A stretch of 64,000 nucleotides of DNA. It comes from Deefgea tanakiae. GTDB taxonomy: Bacteria; Pseudomonadota; Gammaproteobacteria; Burkholderiales; Chitinibacteraceae. Every line of letters begins with the position of its first letter. The first letter of the stretch is position 1. The translations under genes were made by a program, and so were the position numbers. The notes under the pieces are model-generated. The model searched no databases and was not told the DNA's origin. It saw nothing but the letters and a program-made list of their open reading frames with translations. Shown here piece by piece: positions 1 through 8,870 of the stretch. The stretch covers positions 558,001-622,000 of the forward strand of contig NZ_CP081150.1 in the NCBI RefSeq assembly GCF_019665765.1, given 5' to 3'.

Positions 1-633
1 CGTCATGTAATTGACCAAATCAGCAACGCGAAGGTCGTACTCACTATTGTCAAAACCACCGCTGTCAGTACCACGGGTCAATAAACCCGGTTTCACTAAC
101 TTCAGCTTTTGCACATCGTGGCCACCTTCTTTTTTGGTTTCCAGAATTTGTTCACCTTGAAGTTCCCACAGTACGTGTGGCATACCTACTTTATCAAATA
201 CCAGATTGTTCCAGCCGGTAGGGCGGGTGTCATCACGGTAGAAGGTGCGTAGATAGGTGTAAAGCCAGTCTGAACCGCGTGAACGAGCAATCAAAGACAA
301 GTCGGGTGGTGTTGCACCAAACCATGTTTTGCCGTCTTTTGCATCCATCGCCACTTTCATTGGGTTGCCCACTTTGTCAGTGGTGAACATCAAATTATTT
401 TTGATTTGATCTTCAGTTAAGCCAATATCAGTGAGTCGGTTGTAGCGCATAGCGACTGCACCATGGCACGACAAGCAATAGTTCACGAATGTTTGCGCGC
501 CGCGTTGCAAGCTTTCTGCATTACGCAAATCAATTGGCGCTTTATCTAAATGAACATTGCCACCAGCTGCAAAGCTTGCAATTGAAGTGCTTGCTAACAG
601 TGCAAATAACAATGAATTGATCATTTTTTTCAT
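1..633 (-). CDS. petC: Cytochrome c1, 3' end outside window
   Basis: Haem-bearing subunit of the cytochrome bc1 complex, passing electrons from the Rieske protein to a soluble cytochrome c at the periplasmic face. The reading frame opens at 633 with MKKMINSLLFALL, a signal peptide ending near SFAAG. The class c haem site CLSCH lies at about residue 53 in a context typical of cytochrome c1 (FVNYCLSCHGAVAMRYNRL). The frame is still open at base 1 after 211 codons, ending in DLRVADLVNYMT, so the distal Met haem-ligand region and the C-terminal membrane anchor are mostly missing. It is the last gene of petA-petB-petC, 13 bp after petB, with a purine-rich GGGGAGA ribosome site just upstream of its start. 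Confidence 0.93.
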   Translation of the reverse strand, partial: MKKMINSLLFALLASTSIASFAAGGNVHLDKAPIDLRNAESLQRGAQTFVNYCLSCHGAVAMRYNRLTDIGLTEDQIKNNLMFTTDKVGNPMKVAMDAKDGKTWFGATPPDLSLIARSRGSDWLYTYLRTFYRDDTRPTGWNNLVFDKVGMPHVLWELQGEQILETKKEGGHDVQKLKLVKPGLLTRGTDSGGFDNSEYDLRVADLVNYMT

Positions 634-646
634 ATATTTCTCCCCA

Positions 647-1921
647 TCACTTCATCGTTACGCGGTCAGGAACCGGTTTCGTTTTATCGATCTTGGTATA
701 CCAAGGCATCAAAATGAAGAAAAGGAAGTAAATAATCGACAGCACGCGTGACAAGAATGTACCCATATCCGTTGGTGCTTGAGTGCCCAAATAACCTAGC
801 CCTAAGAAAGAAATCACAAAGAGGGTTAAAGCTGTTTTGTAAATCGGGCCGCGGTAACGAATCGATTTAACTGGTGAGCGGTCAAGCCAAGGTAGTGCGC
901 CGATGATTAAGGTTGCAGCGCCCATTGCCAACACCCCCCACACTTGCATACCAAAGAATGATGGTACAGCACGCAAAATGGCGTAAAACGGAGTGAAGTA
1001 CCAAACAGGTGCAATGTGCGCTGGTGTTTTAAGTGCATCTGCTGGGTCAAAGTTCGGTTTTTCTAGGAAGTAACCGCCCATTTCTGGCATAAAGAACAAG
1101 ATCGAAGTAAATACCACCAAGAACACCGAAACGCCAAAAATGTCTTTTACTGTGTAGTATGGGTGGAATGGGATGCCATCGAGTGGAATGCCCGTTTTCG
1201 AATCTTTGTTTTTCTTGATTTCAACGCCGTCTGGGTTGTTTGAGCCAACTTCGTGCAATGCAACTAAGTGGGCTACTACCAAGGCGAGTAGCACCAATGG
1301 AACAGCGATCACGTGCAAGGCAAAGAAGCGGTTCAAGGTCGCATCAGATACCACGAAGTCACCACGAATCAATTCAGCTAAGTCAGGACCAATCACTGGC
1401 ACAGAAGCAAACAAGTTAACGATAACCTGCGCACCCCAGAATGACATTTGTCCCCATGGTAATAAGTATCCCAAGAAAGCTTCAGCCATTAGGCACAAGA
1501 AAATCATTGTGCCAAAGATCCAGATCAATTCGCGCGGTTTTTGGTATGAACCATAAATCAAGCCACGGAACATATGCAGGTAGACGACAACGAAGAACAT
1601 CGATGCGCCCGTTGAATGCATATATCGAATCACCCAGCCACCTGCCACATCACGCATGATGTATTCAACAGATGCAAAAGCGACAGAAATATTGGTACCC
1701 GGAATCAAATTGCCATCCGGTTTGTAGTTCATCGTGAGGAAAATGCCGGTGACGATTTGGATAACCAAAACCATCATGGCTAATGAACCAAAAAAATACC
1801 AAAAGTTAAAGTTTTTTGGTGCGTAATATTCGGAAATGTGTGCTTTCCAAGTTGATGTGAGCGGAAAACGCTCATCAACCCAGCCGAGTACTTTTTCGGG
1901 AACTTGCTCTAGTTTGCTCAT
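647..1921 (-). CDS. petB: Cytochrome b of the bc1 complex
   Basis: Membrane subunit holding the two b haems and the quinol oxidation and quinone reduction sites. The 424 residues form eight or so hydrophobic helices, full length for a bacterial cytochrome b. Haem-ligand histidines are visible in helix B (RYMHSTGASMFF and VVVYLHMFRG) and helix D (FALHVIAV and VVAHLVALHEVG). The quinol-oxidation loop reads PVWY rather than the PEWY of mitochondria, a variant found in many proteobacteria. The gene lies between petA (14 bp upstream) and petC (13 bp downstream) and is surely cotranscribed with them. Confidence 0.97.
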   Translation of the reverse strand: MSKLEQVPEKVLGWVDERFPLTSTWKAHISEYYAPKNFNFWYFFGSLAMMVLVIQIVTGIFLTMNYKPDGNLIPGTNISVAFASVEYIMRDVAGGWVIRYMHSTGASMFFVVVYLHMFRGLIYGSYQKPRELIWIFGTMIFLCLMAEAFLGYLLPWGQMSFWGAQVIVNLFASVPVIGPDLAELIRGDFVVSDATLNRFFALHVIAVPLVLLALVVAHLVALHEVGSNNPDGVEIKKNKDSKTGIPLDGIPFHPYYTVKDIFGVSVFLVVFTSILFFMPEMGGYFLEKPNFDPADALKTPAHIAPVWYFTPFYAILRAVPSFFGMQVWGVLAMGAATLIIGALPWLDRSPVKSIRYRGPIYKTALTLFVISFLGLGYLGTQAPTDMGTFLSRVLSIIYFLFFILMPWYTKIDKTKPVPDRVTMK

Positions 1922-1935
1922 GTCCTCTCCCTTTA

Positions 1936-2517
1936 TTAAGATTCACCTACCAACAACATCGTGTCAGATAGGTATTTGTGTTCTGGGATAATCAAGTTGG
2001 TTGGCGCAGGAACGCCTGCAAATACACGACCAGCCAGATCGAATTTGGAACCATGACATGGGCAGTAGAAACCACCGACCCAATCCGCACCGAGATCTGC
2101 CGGAGCTAGATCGGGACGGAAGGTTGGCGAACAGCCCAAATGCGTACAGACGCCTTCGGCAATCCAAATTTCTGGCTTGATCGAGCGTGTCGCGTTTTTT
2201 GCGTATTCAGGTTGATGAGCAACGCTTGACGTTGGATCAGCCAATTTGGGGTCATTTTTAGGCAGCAGTGAAAGCATCTCAGGGGTGCGTTTAACGACCC
2301 AAACTGGTTTACCACGCCATTCAACCGTGATTTTTTGACCCGGTTCTAGTTTGCTGATATCCACTTCTACGGATGCACCGGCGGCTTTTGCACGCTCGGA
2401 TGGGAAAAAGCTAGCGATAAACGGCCCAGCAATCCCCGCTACTGCAGCGCCACCGGCTGCACTAGTGGCGATTAATAAAAATCGCCGTTTACTATTATCT
2501 ACTTGTTGGTCACTCAT
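1936..2517 (-). CDS. petA: Ubiquinol-cytochrome c reductase Rieske iron-sulfur subunit
   Basis: Carries the 2Fe-2S cluster that takes electrons from quinol and hands them to cytochrome c1. The N-terminus SKRRFLL followed by a hydrophobic Ala/Gly-rich stretch is a twin-arginine signal that stays as the membrane anchor, as usual for Rieske proteins. The two cluster boxes are CTHLGC (about residue 124) and CPCHGSKFD (about residue 153), with all Cys and His ligands present. At 193 residues it is normal size. It is the first gene of the petABC operon, so the operon promoter should lie in the roughly 110 bp between its start and the lipoprotein gene. Confidence 0.97.
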   Translation of the reverse strand: MSDQQVDNSKRRFLLIATSAAGGAAVAGIAGPFIASFFPSERAKAAGASVEVDISKLEPGQKITVEWRGKPVWVVKRTPEMLSLLPKNDPKLADPTSSVAHQPEYAKNATRSIKPEIWIAEGVCTHLGCSPTFRPDLAPADLGADWVGGFYCPCHGSKFDLAGRVFAGVPAPTNLIIPEHKYLSDTMLLVGES

Positions 2518-2592
2518 AACCCAATCCCTGATTGACTGAACGTAATATCTTCAAAGTATGAAATTCTACCTGAAAGAAGGGCGGAACTTAAA

Positions 2593-2616
2593 GCTGCTTC
2601 ACTCGTCTGAAGCGGC
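2593..2616 (-). terminator. Probable terminator after the Nif3-lipoprotein pair
   Basis: A hairpin with 9-bp arms (GCTGCTTCA / TGAAGCGGC, one G-T wobble) and a 6-nt loop lies 16 bp past the lipoprotein stop. On the minus strand it is followed by TTTAAG, only a short U-run, so efficiency may be modest. Confidence 0.45.
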
Positions 2617-2631
2617 ATTTTGAAAAAATAG

Positions 2632-3111
2632 TTAAGGTTTGCCTGAAATTTTTGCATAAGACGCCAATTCTTCGGTCAATTTGTCACTCACGGCTGCCGT
2701 AATTTCTTGAACCTTTTCTTGTTGACTGCCCGGGTTGGTAATCTGATAGACCCTTGCCGTGACTCGCCATCCGCTCTCGGTCTGGTTTAATACATATGAC
2801 ATTCGTGCTTCAGTGGGCGACTTCGTATTACTCATCATCATCATGAATTCAAGACGTAAAGTACTTTTGCTGCGAATTTTCATGCCTTTGCTAGTGCGGT
2901 AGCGAATGATGTCTTCCGTGATGGCTTTACTGCTGCGCGATTGAATGATGATGCTAGGCGCTGTTTGATTGGCCGCAGCGGGTGTTGGTTCTACTGGTTT
3001 GGTGCTGGGTGCCGCAGGATTGCTGCTACAAGCGCTGAGCCCACATGCAATTGCAATACAAAAAATGGCTACTGCTCTTTGCAAAGCGTGGTTTGATTTT
3101 TGAGTCTTCAT
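2632..3111 (-). CDS. Small lipoprotein of unknown function
   Basis: The 159-residue product starts with a signal peptide ending in the lipobox LSAC at about residues 25-28, so the mature protein should begin with a lipidated Cys. A Pro/Ala-rich linker follows, then a roughly 110-residue domain with alternating polar and hydrophobic strands (for example ARMSYVLNQTESGWRVTARVYQ). No enzyme motif was recognised. Its start codon overlaps the stop of the upstream Nif3 gene as ATGA, which implies translational coupling and transcription from the nif3 promoter. Function unknown; probable outer-membrane or periplasmic lipoprotein. Confidence 0.8.
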   Translation of the reverse strand: MKTQKSNHALQRAVAIFCIAIACGLSACSSNPAAPSTKPVEPTPAAANQTAPSIIIQSRSSKAITEDIIRYRTSKGMKIRSKSTLRLEFMMMMSNTKSPTEARMSYVLNQTESGWRVTARVYQITNPGSQQEKVQEITAAVSDKLTEELASYAKISGKP

Positions 3112-3860
3112 ACTGGGTTGTCCAGATCTAAGTGTGTGTGCTGTAGCGAAAATTCGCTGGCTAAATGCTGGCCAAGTGCCGCAATTCCATATCGTTCTGT
3201 TGCATGGTGACCCGCCGCAATAAAGCCAACTCCAGTTTCATTGGCTAGGTGCGTCACAAATTCAGAGGCCTCTCCAGTAATGAAACAATCAACATCAAGA
3301 TTTGCTACTTCATGGAAATAACTTTGAGCTCCGCCTGTGCACCACGCGACTTTTCGTACCACTCGATCAGCTTGACCAATCGCTAGAGGTTCGCGATTCA
3401 GCGAAATGCCAATGTGTCGCGAAAAAGTATCAAACGACATCGGGACTGGTAATTCACCCATCCAGACTAATTCTTGATCCCCGCAGCGTCCTGTTGGAAT
3501 TAAGCCTAATTTTTTTGCTAGTTGTGCGTTATTGCCGAGCTCTTCGTGAGCATCTAAAGGCAGGTGATAGCCAAATAGATTTAAATCGGCTCTCAATAAG
3601 GCAGCAATTCGCTGTTTTTTTGTGCGTACAATGGGCAAGTTTTCACTTTTCCAAAAAAAACCGTGATGCACCAAAAGTGCATCCGCTTTGAGATCGATGG
3701 CCGCCTCAATGAGTGCAAGCGATGCAGTTACCCCTGTGACAATGTGTTGAATGTCTTGGCGCCCTTCGACTTGTAAGCCATTTGGTGCATAATCTTTAAA
3801 TCGCGCAACAGATAATAGTTGTGCAAGATGATTTTCTAATTCTTGACGTTGTATAGGCAT
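3108..3860 (-). CDS. Nif3-like dinuclear metal centre protein (YbgI/DUF34 family)
   Basis: Member of the Nif3/YbgI family, hexameric proteins with a two-metal site whose cellular role is debated (a GTP cyclohydrolase I type 2-like annotation is common but weakly founded). The 250-residue product from the ATG at 3860 starts MPIQRQELENHL, matching the family start. Metal-ligand motifs are visible: LLVHHGFFW near residue 62, GYHLPLDAHEELG near residue 97, and AAGHHATERYG near the C-terminus. A longer frame to 3905 exists but would overlap the divergent HtrA gene, so the shorter start is preferred. It overlaps the following lipoprotein gene by 4 bp. Confidence 0.9.
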   Translation of the reverse strand: MPIQRQELENHLAQLLSVARFKDYAPNGLQVEGRQDIQHIVTGVTASLALIEAAIDLKADALLVHHGFFWKSENLPIVRTKKQRIAALLRADLNLFGYHLPLDAHEELGNNAQLAKKLGLIPTGRCGDQELVWMGELPVPMSFDTFSRHIGISLNREPLAIGQADRVVRKVAWCTGGAQSYFHEVANLDVDCFITGEASEFVTHLANETGVGFIAAGHHATERYGIAALGQHLASEFSLQHTHLDLDNPV

Positions 3861-3874
3861 AAGAGATCTGCAAA

Positions 3875-5032
3875 ATGATGAAAAAACTTTGGCTGATTTT
3901 CGCACAAACCGCCACGATCGGTTTAGCCATCTGGTTTTTAGTAACGGTATTTAAACCAGAGCTGCGCCCAGCGCCGCAACCTCAGGTCGTTACTGTTACA
4001 AAAGAAGCGCCTGTGACTGCCAGTGCGGTGCAAGCTGATTTATCGTACCGTGATGCGGCAAAGCGTGCTAAGCCAGCGGTCGTGAATATTTTTACGTCTC
4101 AAGCGGTGAAGCAAAATCGCCGGATGCCGCTCAATGATCCACAGTTTAAGCGTTTCTTTGGTGAGCGCGATGGCGACTCAGAAGGTGGTGCAAAAACCTC
4201 AAGTTTAGGTTCGGGTGTTTTGGTTTCTGTCGAAGGCTACATCGTCACCAATAATCACGTTGTTGAATCTGCCGATGAAATTCAAGTTGCACTAGCGGAT
4301 GGCCGCCGTGCGATGGCGCGCTTAATTGGTAGTGATCCTGAAACTGATTTGGCCGTGATTAAGATCGACTTACCCGATTTACCGGCGCTTCAATTTGCTA
4401 ATTTGGAACAAATTGCGATTGGTGATGTGGTTTTGGCGATTGGTAATCCGTTTGGGGTTGGGCAAACGGTGACAATGGGTATTATTTCGGCCTTGGGTCG
4501 CAGTGAGTTAGGCATTAATACCTTTGAGAACTTTATTCAGACCGATGCGGCGATTAACCCTGGTAACTCCGGTGGTGCTTTGGTGGATACACAAGGTAAT
4601 TTACTGGGGATCAATACCGCGATTTACTCTAAAACGGGTGGCTCGCTCGGGATTGGTTTTGCTATACCTGCTACGACCGTGAAGCAAGTGATGGAGGCCA
4701 TTATTAAAGATGGCAGTATGACGCGGGGCTGGTTGGGTATCGAAGTACAGGATGTGTCTCCTGAAATGGCGAACTCATTGCAACTCGAGTCAAGTAAGGG
4801 CGCTTTAATTGCGGGTGTGGTACGTAATGGTCCTGCTGCTCGATCAGGTATTCGTCCTGGTGATGTGCTGGTACAAATCGATGGTAAAGAAGTCACTAAC
4901 TCTTCGCAGATGCTCGATCTGATCTCTGCACTACCGCCTGAGCGTGTCACGCCGATGGTGGTGATGCGGCAAGGTAGTGCGATGCAAATCGAAGCCACTG
5001 TGGGTAAGCGTCCAAAGTTTGATCGACGTTAA
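3875..5032 (+). CDS. HtrA-family serine protease with one PDZ domain (DegS/AlgW-like)
   Basis: Periplasmic trypsin-like protease anchored in the inner membrane. Residues 5-26 form a single hydrophobic anchor, without an obvious cleavage site. The protease domain (about 60-275) shows the catalytic triad: His in VTNNHVVES, Asp in SDPETDLAVIKI and Ser in INPGNSGGAL. One PDZ domain occupies about 285-380. A membrane anchor plus a single PDZ resembles DegS and AlgW, which start the sigma-E stress cascade by cutting RseA-like anti-sigma factors; DegP and DegQ have two PDZ domains and are soluble. The substrate here is not shown by context. The gene diverges from nif3 with only 14 bp between starts and ends at a strong bidirectional terminator. 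Confidence 0.92.
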   Translation: MMKKLWLIFAQTATIGLAIWFLVTVFKPELRPAPQPQVVTVTKEAPVTASAVQADLSYRDAAKRAKPAVVNIFTSQAVKQNRRMPLNDPQFKRFFGERDGDSEGGAKTSSLGSGVLVSVEGYIVTNNHVVESADEIQVALADGRRAMARLIGSDPETDLAVIKIDLPDLPALQFANLEQIAIGDVVLAIGNPFGVGQTVTMGIISALGRSELGINTFENFIQTDAAINPGNSGGALVDTQGNLLGINTAIYSKTGGSLGIGFAIPATTVKQVMEAIIKDGSMTRGWLGIEVQDVSPEMANSLQLESSKGALIAGVVRNGPAARSGIRPGDVLVQIDGKEVTNSSQMLDLISALPPERVTPMVVMRQGSAMQIEATVGKRPKFDRR

Positions 5033-5045
5033 CGGTGAATGATAC

Positions 5046-5073
5046 AAAAAAAGGAGCTTCGGCTCCTTTTTTT
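5046..5073. terminator. Bidirectional rho-independent terminator
   Basis: GGAGC-TTCG-GCTCC hairpin with a seven-A run before and a seven-T run after, so it can stop transcripts from both directions. It separates the HtrA gene from the convergent CPA2 antiporter gene. Confidence 0.9.
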
Positions 5074-5123
5074 ATGTATCTGCTTGAGTGCCTTTATTTA
5101 TAAGTTCTTCATGGTGATACTGA

Positions 5124-7130
5124 TTACTTTCCTTGCAGAATGAGCATTTCAGCTGCGGCTAAGTTTTCTTGTTCGCCTAACAGAACTAATACATCGCCAG
5201 TACTAAGTTGAAAGTCTTGCTCAGGTTGAAATGGTGGCGTGTTACGGCGGCGGATGCTGCGAATTTCGACTTGCAATTTGTCGAGTTTGAGCTCCGCAAT
5301 CGTGTAGCCAATTGCATGGGCATTTTGAGTTAACTGCAGCGTATGAAGACGTGGCTGTTGACGATCCCCTTCGTCGGTATCGTCATTCAGTCCTCGGTAA
5401 AAGCCACGAATCAATTGATAGCGTGTCTCACGTACATCGCGAATACGGCGCAGTACTTTATTGAGTGGCACACCCAGCAGCATCATCGTGTGCGAAGCGA
5501 GCATCAGGCTGCCTTCCATGATTTCTGAAACGACTTCTGCGGCACCTGCGTTTTTGAGTAAATCAATGTCGCTATCATCTTGGGTGCGCACGATGACGGG
5601 TATTTCTGGGCGCAATTGATGAGCCAGTTCCAATATTTTCATTGCAGAATGGGTATCAGAATACGTGACGATAATGGCGCGGGCTCGCATCAGTCCGGCC
5701 GCAATTAGCACTTCGCGTTTGGCCGCATCGCCATATACCACCGACTCACCCGCGCTGGCTGCTTCGCGAACCTTTTCTGGGTCAAGGTCGAGGGCAAAAA
5801 AATGTATGTCTTCTTGGCTCAAAATCCGTGCTAAAGATTGCCCGCTGCGACCAAACCCACACAAAATCACATGGCCATTAGCGGCCATGCTGCGCACGGC
5901 AATATTGTGTAAATTGGCGGCCAAGCTCATCCACTCGGAACTGGCTAATCGTAATACGAGTTTGTCAGAGTGTTGAATCAGGAAGGGCGTCAGCAACATC
6001 GACAGAATCACGCCCGCGGTTGTTGCTTGTAAAATCGGGCTGGGTACGAGCCCGCCTTGGGCGATCAATGCCAATAAGACAAAGGCAAACTCGCCGCCTT
6101 GGCCTAGTGCAAAACCGGTACGCAAAGAGCTGCCCGGTGTGCTACCAAATAGCTTTGCTAAGCCAGCAATGACACCTATCTTGACAGGACCAAGGAGCAG
6201 TAAGCTCAGTAGCACCATACCCCATTCTGAAATGAGGATGCTGAAGTTCAGGTTCATCCCGACAGTCACAAAAAACAGACCGAGTAATAAATCGCGGAAA
6301 GGGCGAATGTCATCTTCGACTTGGTAACGGTATTCTGTTTCTGCAATAAGCATCCCTGCCAAAAATGCGCCTAAAGCCAGTGATAACCCTGCTGCTTCGG
6401 TGAGCCAAGCCGTTCCGAGTGTGACCAATAAAATATTGATCATGAATAGTTCGCTCGCGTGTTGTTTCGCCACCAAGTTAAACCAAGGGCGCATTATTTT
6501 TTGCCCTAAGGAGAGCAGAACCACGAGGACAAAGACAATTTTGATTGAGGCTAAAAAGAGGGCGAATAGCAGTTGATCGACTTGTAAATTAATCAGGGGA
6601 ATCGTGACGCTACCATCGGGTAAACTTAATGCTGGAATGATGATGAGAAAGGGTACAACTGCCAAATCTTGGAACAATAAAATACCAATTGCATTTTGGC
6701 CGTGCGGCGCGTTGAGTTCGCCGCGATCAGATAAGAGCTTTGAGACCATCGCCGTTGAAGACATCGCCGCAGCGGCGCCCAGCACTAAACCCGCTTTCCA
6801 ATCTAATCCAGCCAGCATTACGGCGGCGGCAATAAAGACCAGAACGGCGCCAACTTGAGCGGCACCCAAACCAAATACGATGCGCTTCATTGCATTGAGT
6901 TTGGCGAGGTTAAATTCTAGCCCGAGCGTAAACATTAAAAACACAATGCCGTATTCTGCTAGATGGCTGGCTTCGTCACTCGATTGAATAAACCCAAGCG
7001 CATACGGCCCAATTAGCATGCCCACAAGCAAGTAGCCCAACATCGCTGGAAGCTTGAATTTTCGGCATACCACGACGGTGATAACGGCTGCGGCAAGGAG
7101 AAGAACAAAAGAGTGCAGATTGATGGGCAT
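5124..7130 (-). CDS. CPA2-family monovalent cation/proton antiporter with TrkA domains (KefB/KefC-like)
   Basis: Inner-membrane K+ or Na+/H+ exchanger. The first 390 residues or so are about 12 hydrophobic helices of the Na_H_Exchanger family, including MFTLGLEFNLAKL and FFVTVGMNLNFS. A Rossmann RCK/TrkA-N domain follows at about 415-530 (ILCGFGRSGQSLARIL, with an acidic ALDLD at the end of the second strand), then a TrkA-C domain at about 590-668. Start MPINLHSF at 7130 is preferred because the in-frame extension to 7202 is not hydrophobic and runs into the intergenic region. Glutathione-gated K+ efflux (KefB/C) is the closest known role, but substrate cannot be read from sequence. No kefF/kefG partner gene is nearby. 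Confidence 0.9.
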   Translation of the reverse strand: MPINLHSFVLLLAAAVITVVVCRKFKLPAMLGYLLVGMLIGPYALGFIQSSDEASHLAEYGIVFLMFTLGLEFNLAKLNAMKRIVFGLGAAQVGAVLVFIAAAVMLAGLDWKAGLVLGAAAAMSSTAMVSKLLSDRGELNAPHGQNAIGILLFQDLAVVPFLIIIPALSLPDGSVTIPLINLQVDQLLFALFLASIKIVFVLVVLLSLGQKIMRPWFNLVAKQHASELFMINILLVTLGTAWLTEAAGLSLALGAFLAGMLIAETEYRYQVEDDIRPFRDLLLGLFFVTVGMNLNFSILISEWGMVLLSLLLLGPVKIGVIAGLAKLFGSTPGSSLRTGFALGQGGEFAFVLLALIAQGGLVPSPILQATTAGVILSMLLTPFLIQHSDKLVLRLASSEWMSLAANLHNIAVRSMAANGHVILCGFGRSGQSLARILSQEDIHFFALDLDPEKVREAASAGESVVYGDAAKREVLIAAGLMRARAIIVTYSDTHSAMKILELAHQLRPEIPVIVRTQDDSDIDLLKNAGAAEVVSEIMEGSLMLASHTMMLLGVPLNKVLRRIRDVRETRYQLIRGFYRGLNDDTDEGDRQQPRLHTLQLTQNAHAIGYTIAELKLDKLQVEIRSIRRRNTPPFQPEQDFQLSTGDVLVLLGEQENLAAAEMLILQGK

Positions 7131-7270
7131 AGTGTGCATTAGGGTGGCATGTTTTTTGATTATAGCTGAGCCAGTGTAAATTCTGACATGTTGATTATGC
7201 ACTTGGCGCTGTCATCTACTCGCAAGGTCTTTTATACTGCGCGCTGGATTGGCTAGGAAATGATCTCCTT

Positions 7271-8263
7271 ATGAACGCAATTGAGGCGGGAATTGAATTG
7301 GAATGGTCGGCGAGCCAAGTTGCGCGTCGTGTCATGCAAATCGAAGCAGCTGCGATTTCAGCCGTTGCCGCACGTTTGGATGGGCAGTTTGACCAGGCTT
7401 GCCAGCTCATGTTGGCCTGTCGAGGTCGTGTCATCATTATGGGCATGGGCAAATCAGGCCATGTCGCACGCAAAATCGCGGCCACGATGGCGAGTACCGG
7501 AACACCAGCGTTTTTTGTGCATCCGGGCGAAGCTGCGCATGGCGACTTGGGCATGATTACGTCGACTGATGTGGTGTTGGCGCTGTCTAATTCTGGTGAA
7601 AGCGATGAATTAGTTGCTTTGCTGCCTAGCCTAAAGCGTTTGGGCTTGCCGATTGTCGCGATGACGGGGAATACCAAATCGACGCTGGCTTTGGAGTCGA
7701 GCGTACATTTAGACGTGGCGGTGGCTGAAGAGGCCTGCCCACTCAATTTAGCTCCGACAGCCAGTACCACGGTGGCTTTGGCGCTGGGTGATGCGTTGGC
7801 AGTGGCTTTATTGGAAGCGAGGGGTTTTCAGGCGGAAGACTTCGCTTTATCACATCCGGGTGGCACTTTAGGGCGACGCTTATTGGTCCATGTGCGTGAC
7901 TTAATGCATCACGGTGAGCGTTTACCGGTGGTTAGAGACGATGTGCCATTGCGAGATGCGCTGCTTGAAATTAGCCGGAAAGGCTTAGGGATGACGGCAG
8001 TGGTCAATACAGCGGGAGAGTTGGTCGGTGTCTACACGGACGGTGATTTACGCCGGACTTTAGACCGCGATATTGACATCCGCGCTACCCCAGTCAGTGC
8101 CGTGATGACGCCAAACCCTGCTACTATTGAGGCTTCGCGCCTTGCTGCGGAAGCGGTGCAAGTGATGGAGTCGCGGCGGATTAATGGTTTGTTAGTTCAA
8201 GATCAGGGTCGTTTAGTCGGTGCTTTGAATATGCATGACTTATTACGGGCAAGAGTTGTCTAG
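7271..8263 (+). CDS. kdsD: D-arabinose 5-phosphate isomerase
   Basis: Converts D-ribulose 5-phosphate to D-arabinose 5-phosphate, the first committed step of Kdo synthesis for lipopolysaccharide. The 330 residues carry an SIS sugar-isomerase domain (about 35-175; GMGKSGHVARKIAATMAS and LSNSGESDELVALLPSLK) and two CBS domains (about 205-330; RDLMHHGERLPVVRDD and VSAVMTPNPATIEASRLA). Length and architecture match KdsD. It opens the kdsD-kdsC-lptC-lptA-lptB-rpoN run. A TATACT hexamer at 7233-7238 could be its -10 box, but no good -35 was found. Confidence 0.96.
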   Translation: MNAIEAGIELEWSASQVARRVMQIEAAAISAVAARLDGQFDQACQLMLACRGRVIIMGMGKSGHVARKIAATMASTGTPAFFVHPGEAAHGDLGMITSTDVVLALSNSGESDELVALLPSLKRLGLPIVAMTGNTKSTLALESSVHLDVAVAEEACPLNLAPTASTTVALALGDALAVALLEARGFQAEDFALSHPGGTLGRRLLVHVRDLMHHGERLPVVRDDVPLRDALLEISRKGLGMTAVVNTAGELVGVYTDGDLRRTLDRDIDIRATPVSAVMTPNPATIEASRLAAEAVQVMESRRINGLLVQDQGRLVGALNMHDLLRARVV

Positions 8264-8345
8264 TTGGGTATGTCTCGCTGCGTATCGATGATCAAGGTGT
8301 ATATTCAAATACCTAATAATTTTACGATTATAAGAAGGAAGCTCA

Positions 8346-8861
8346 ATGCTTGAGCAAGCAAAGCAAGTTAGATTGATGATTTTCGACGTTGACGGTGTGA
8401 TGACCGATGGGCGTTTGTACTTCAATGATGCTGGTGAAGAATTAAAAGCATTTAATTCTTTGGATGGCCATGGCTTAAAGATGTTGCAGCAAAGTGGTGT
8501 GAAATTAGCCATTATTACTGGCCGCACATCAAATTTGGTTCTGCATCGCGCGCGTAATTTGGGTATTGAATATGTTTACCAAGGCGCGCACGATAAACGT
8601 GCTTCTTTTGAAGAACTCATTCGTGAAGTGGGCGTGACCGCTGAAGAATGCGGTTATATGGGGGATGACGTGATCGATTTGCCTGTCATGCGCCATGTGG
8701 CTTTTGCTGCTGCTGTTCCTGATTCTCCTGCCATAGTGCGCCAATATGCACACTATGTGACGGGCAGCCAAGGTGGCGCAGGTGCGGTGCGTGAAGTGTG
8801 CGAATTAATTATGCAGTCGCAAAATACGCTCGAAGCCGCTTTGGCTCCGTATCTCAGCTAG
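8346..8861 (+). CDS. kdsC: 3-deoxy-D-manno-octulosonate 8-phosphate phosphatase
   Basis: Dephosphorylates Kdo 8-phosphate to Kdo. It is a compact HAD-superfamily enzyme without cap domain, 171 residues as expected for KdsC. The catalytic Asp pair is in MIFDVDGVMTDG (about residues 12-23), the Thr of motif II in LAIITGRTS, and the Mg-binding acidic pair in YMGDDVIDLPVM. The gene follows kdsD by 82 bp, and an AAGGAAG ribosome site precedes the ATG. The stop codon overlaps the ribosome site of lptC. Confidence 0.96.
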   Translation: MLEQAKQVRLMIFDVDGVMTDGRLYFNDAGEELKAFNSLDGHGLKMLQQSGVKLAIITGRTSNLVLHRARNLGIEYVYQGAHDKRASFEELIREVGVTAEECGYMGDDVIDLPVMRHVAFAAAVPDSPAIVRQYAHYVTGSQGGAGAVREVCELIMQSQNTLEAALAPYLS

Positions 8862-8870
8862 GGGAGTGCT

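Noticed and set aside
7216-7770. 184-codon minus-strand frame over kdsD
   Set aside because: Opposite strand of a well-supported gene, low-complexity Ala/Ser/Arg composition; a shadow frame.
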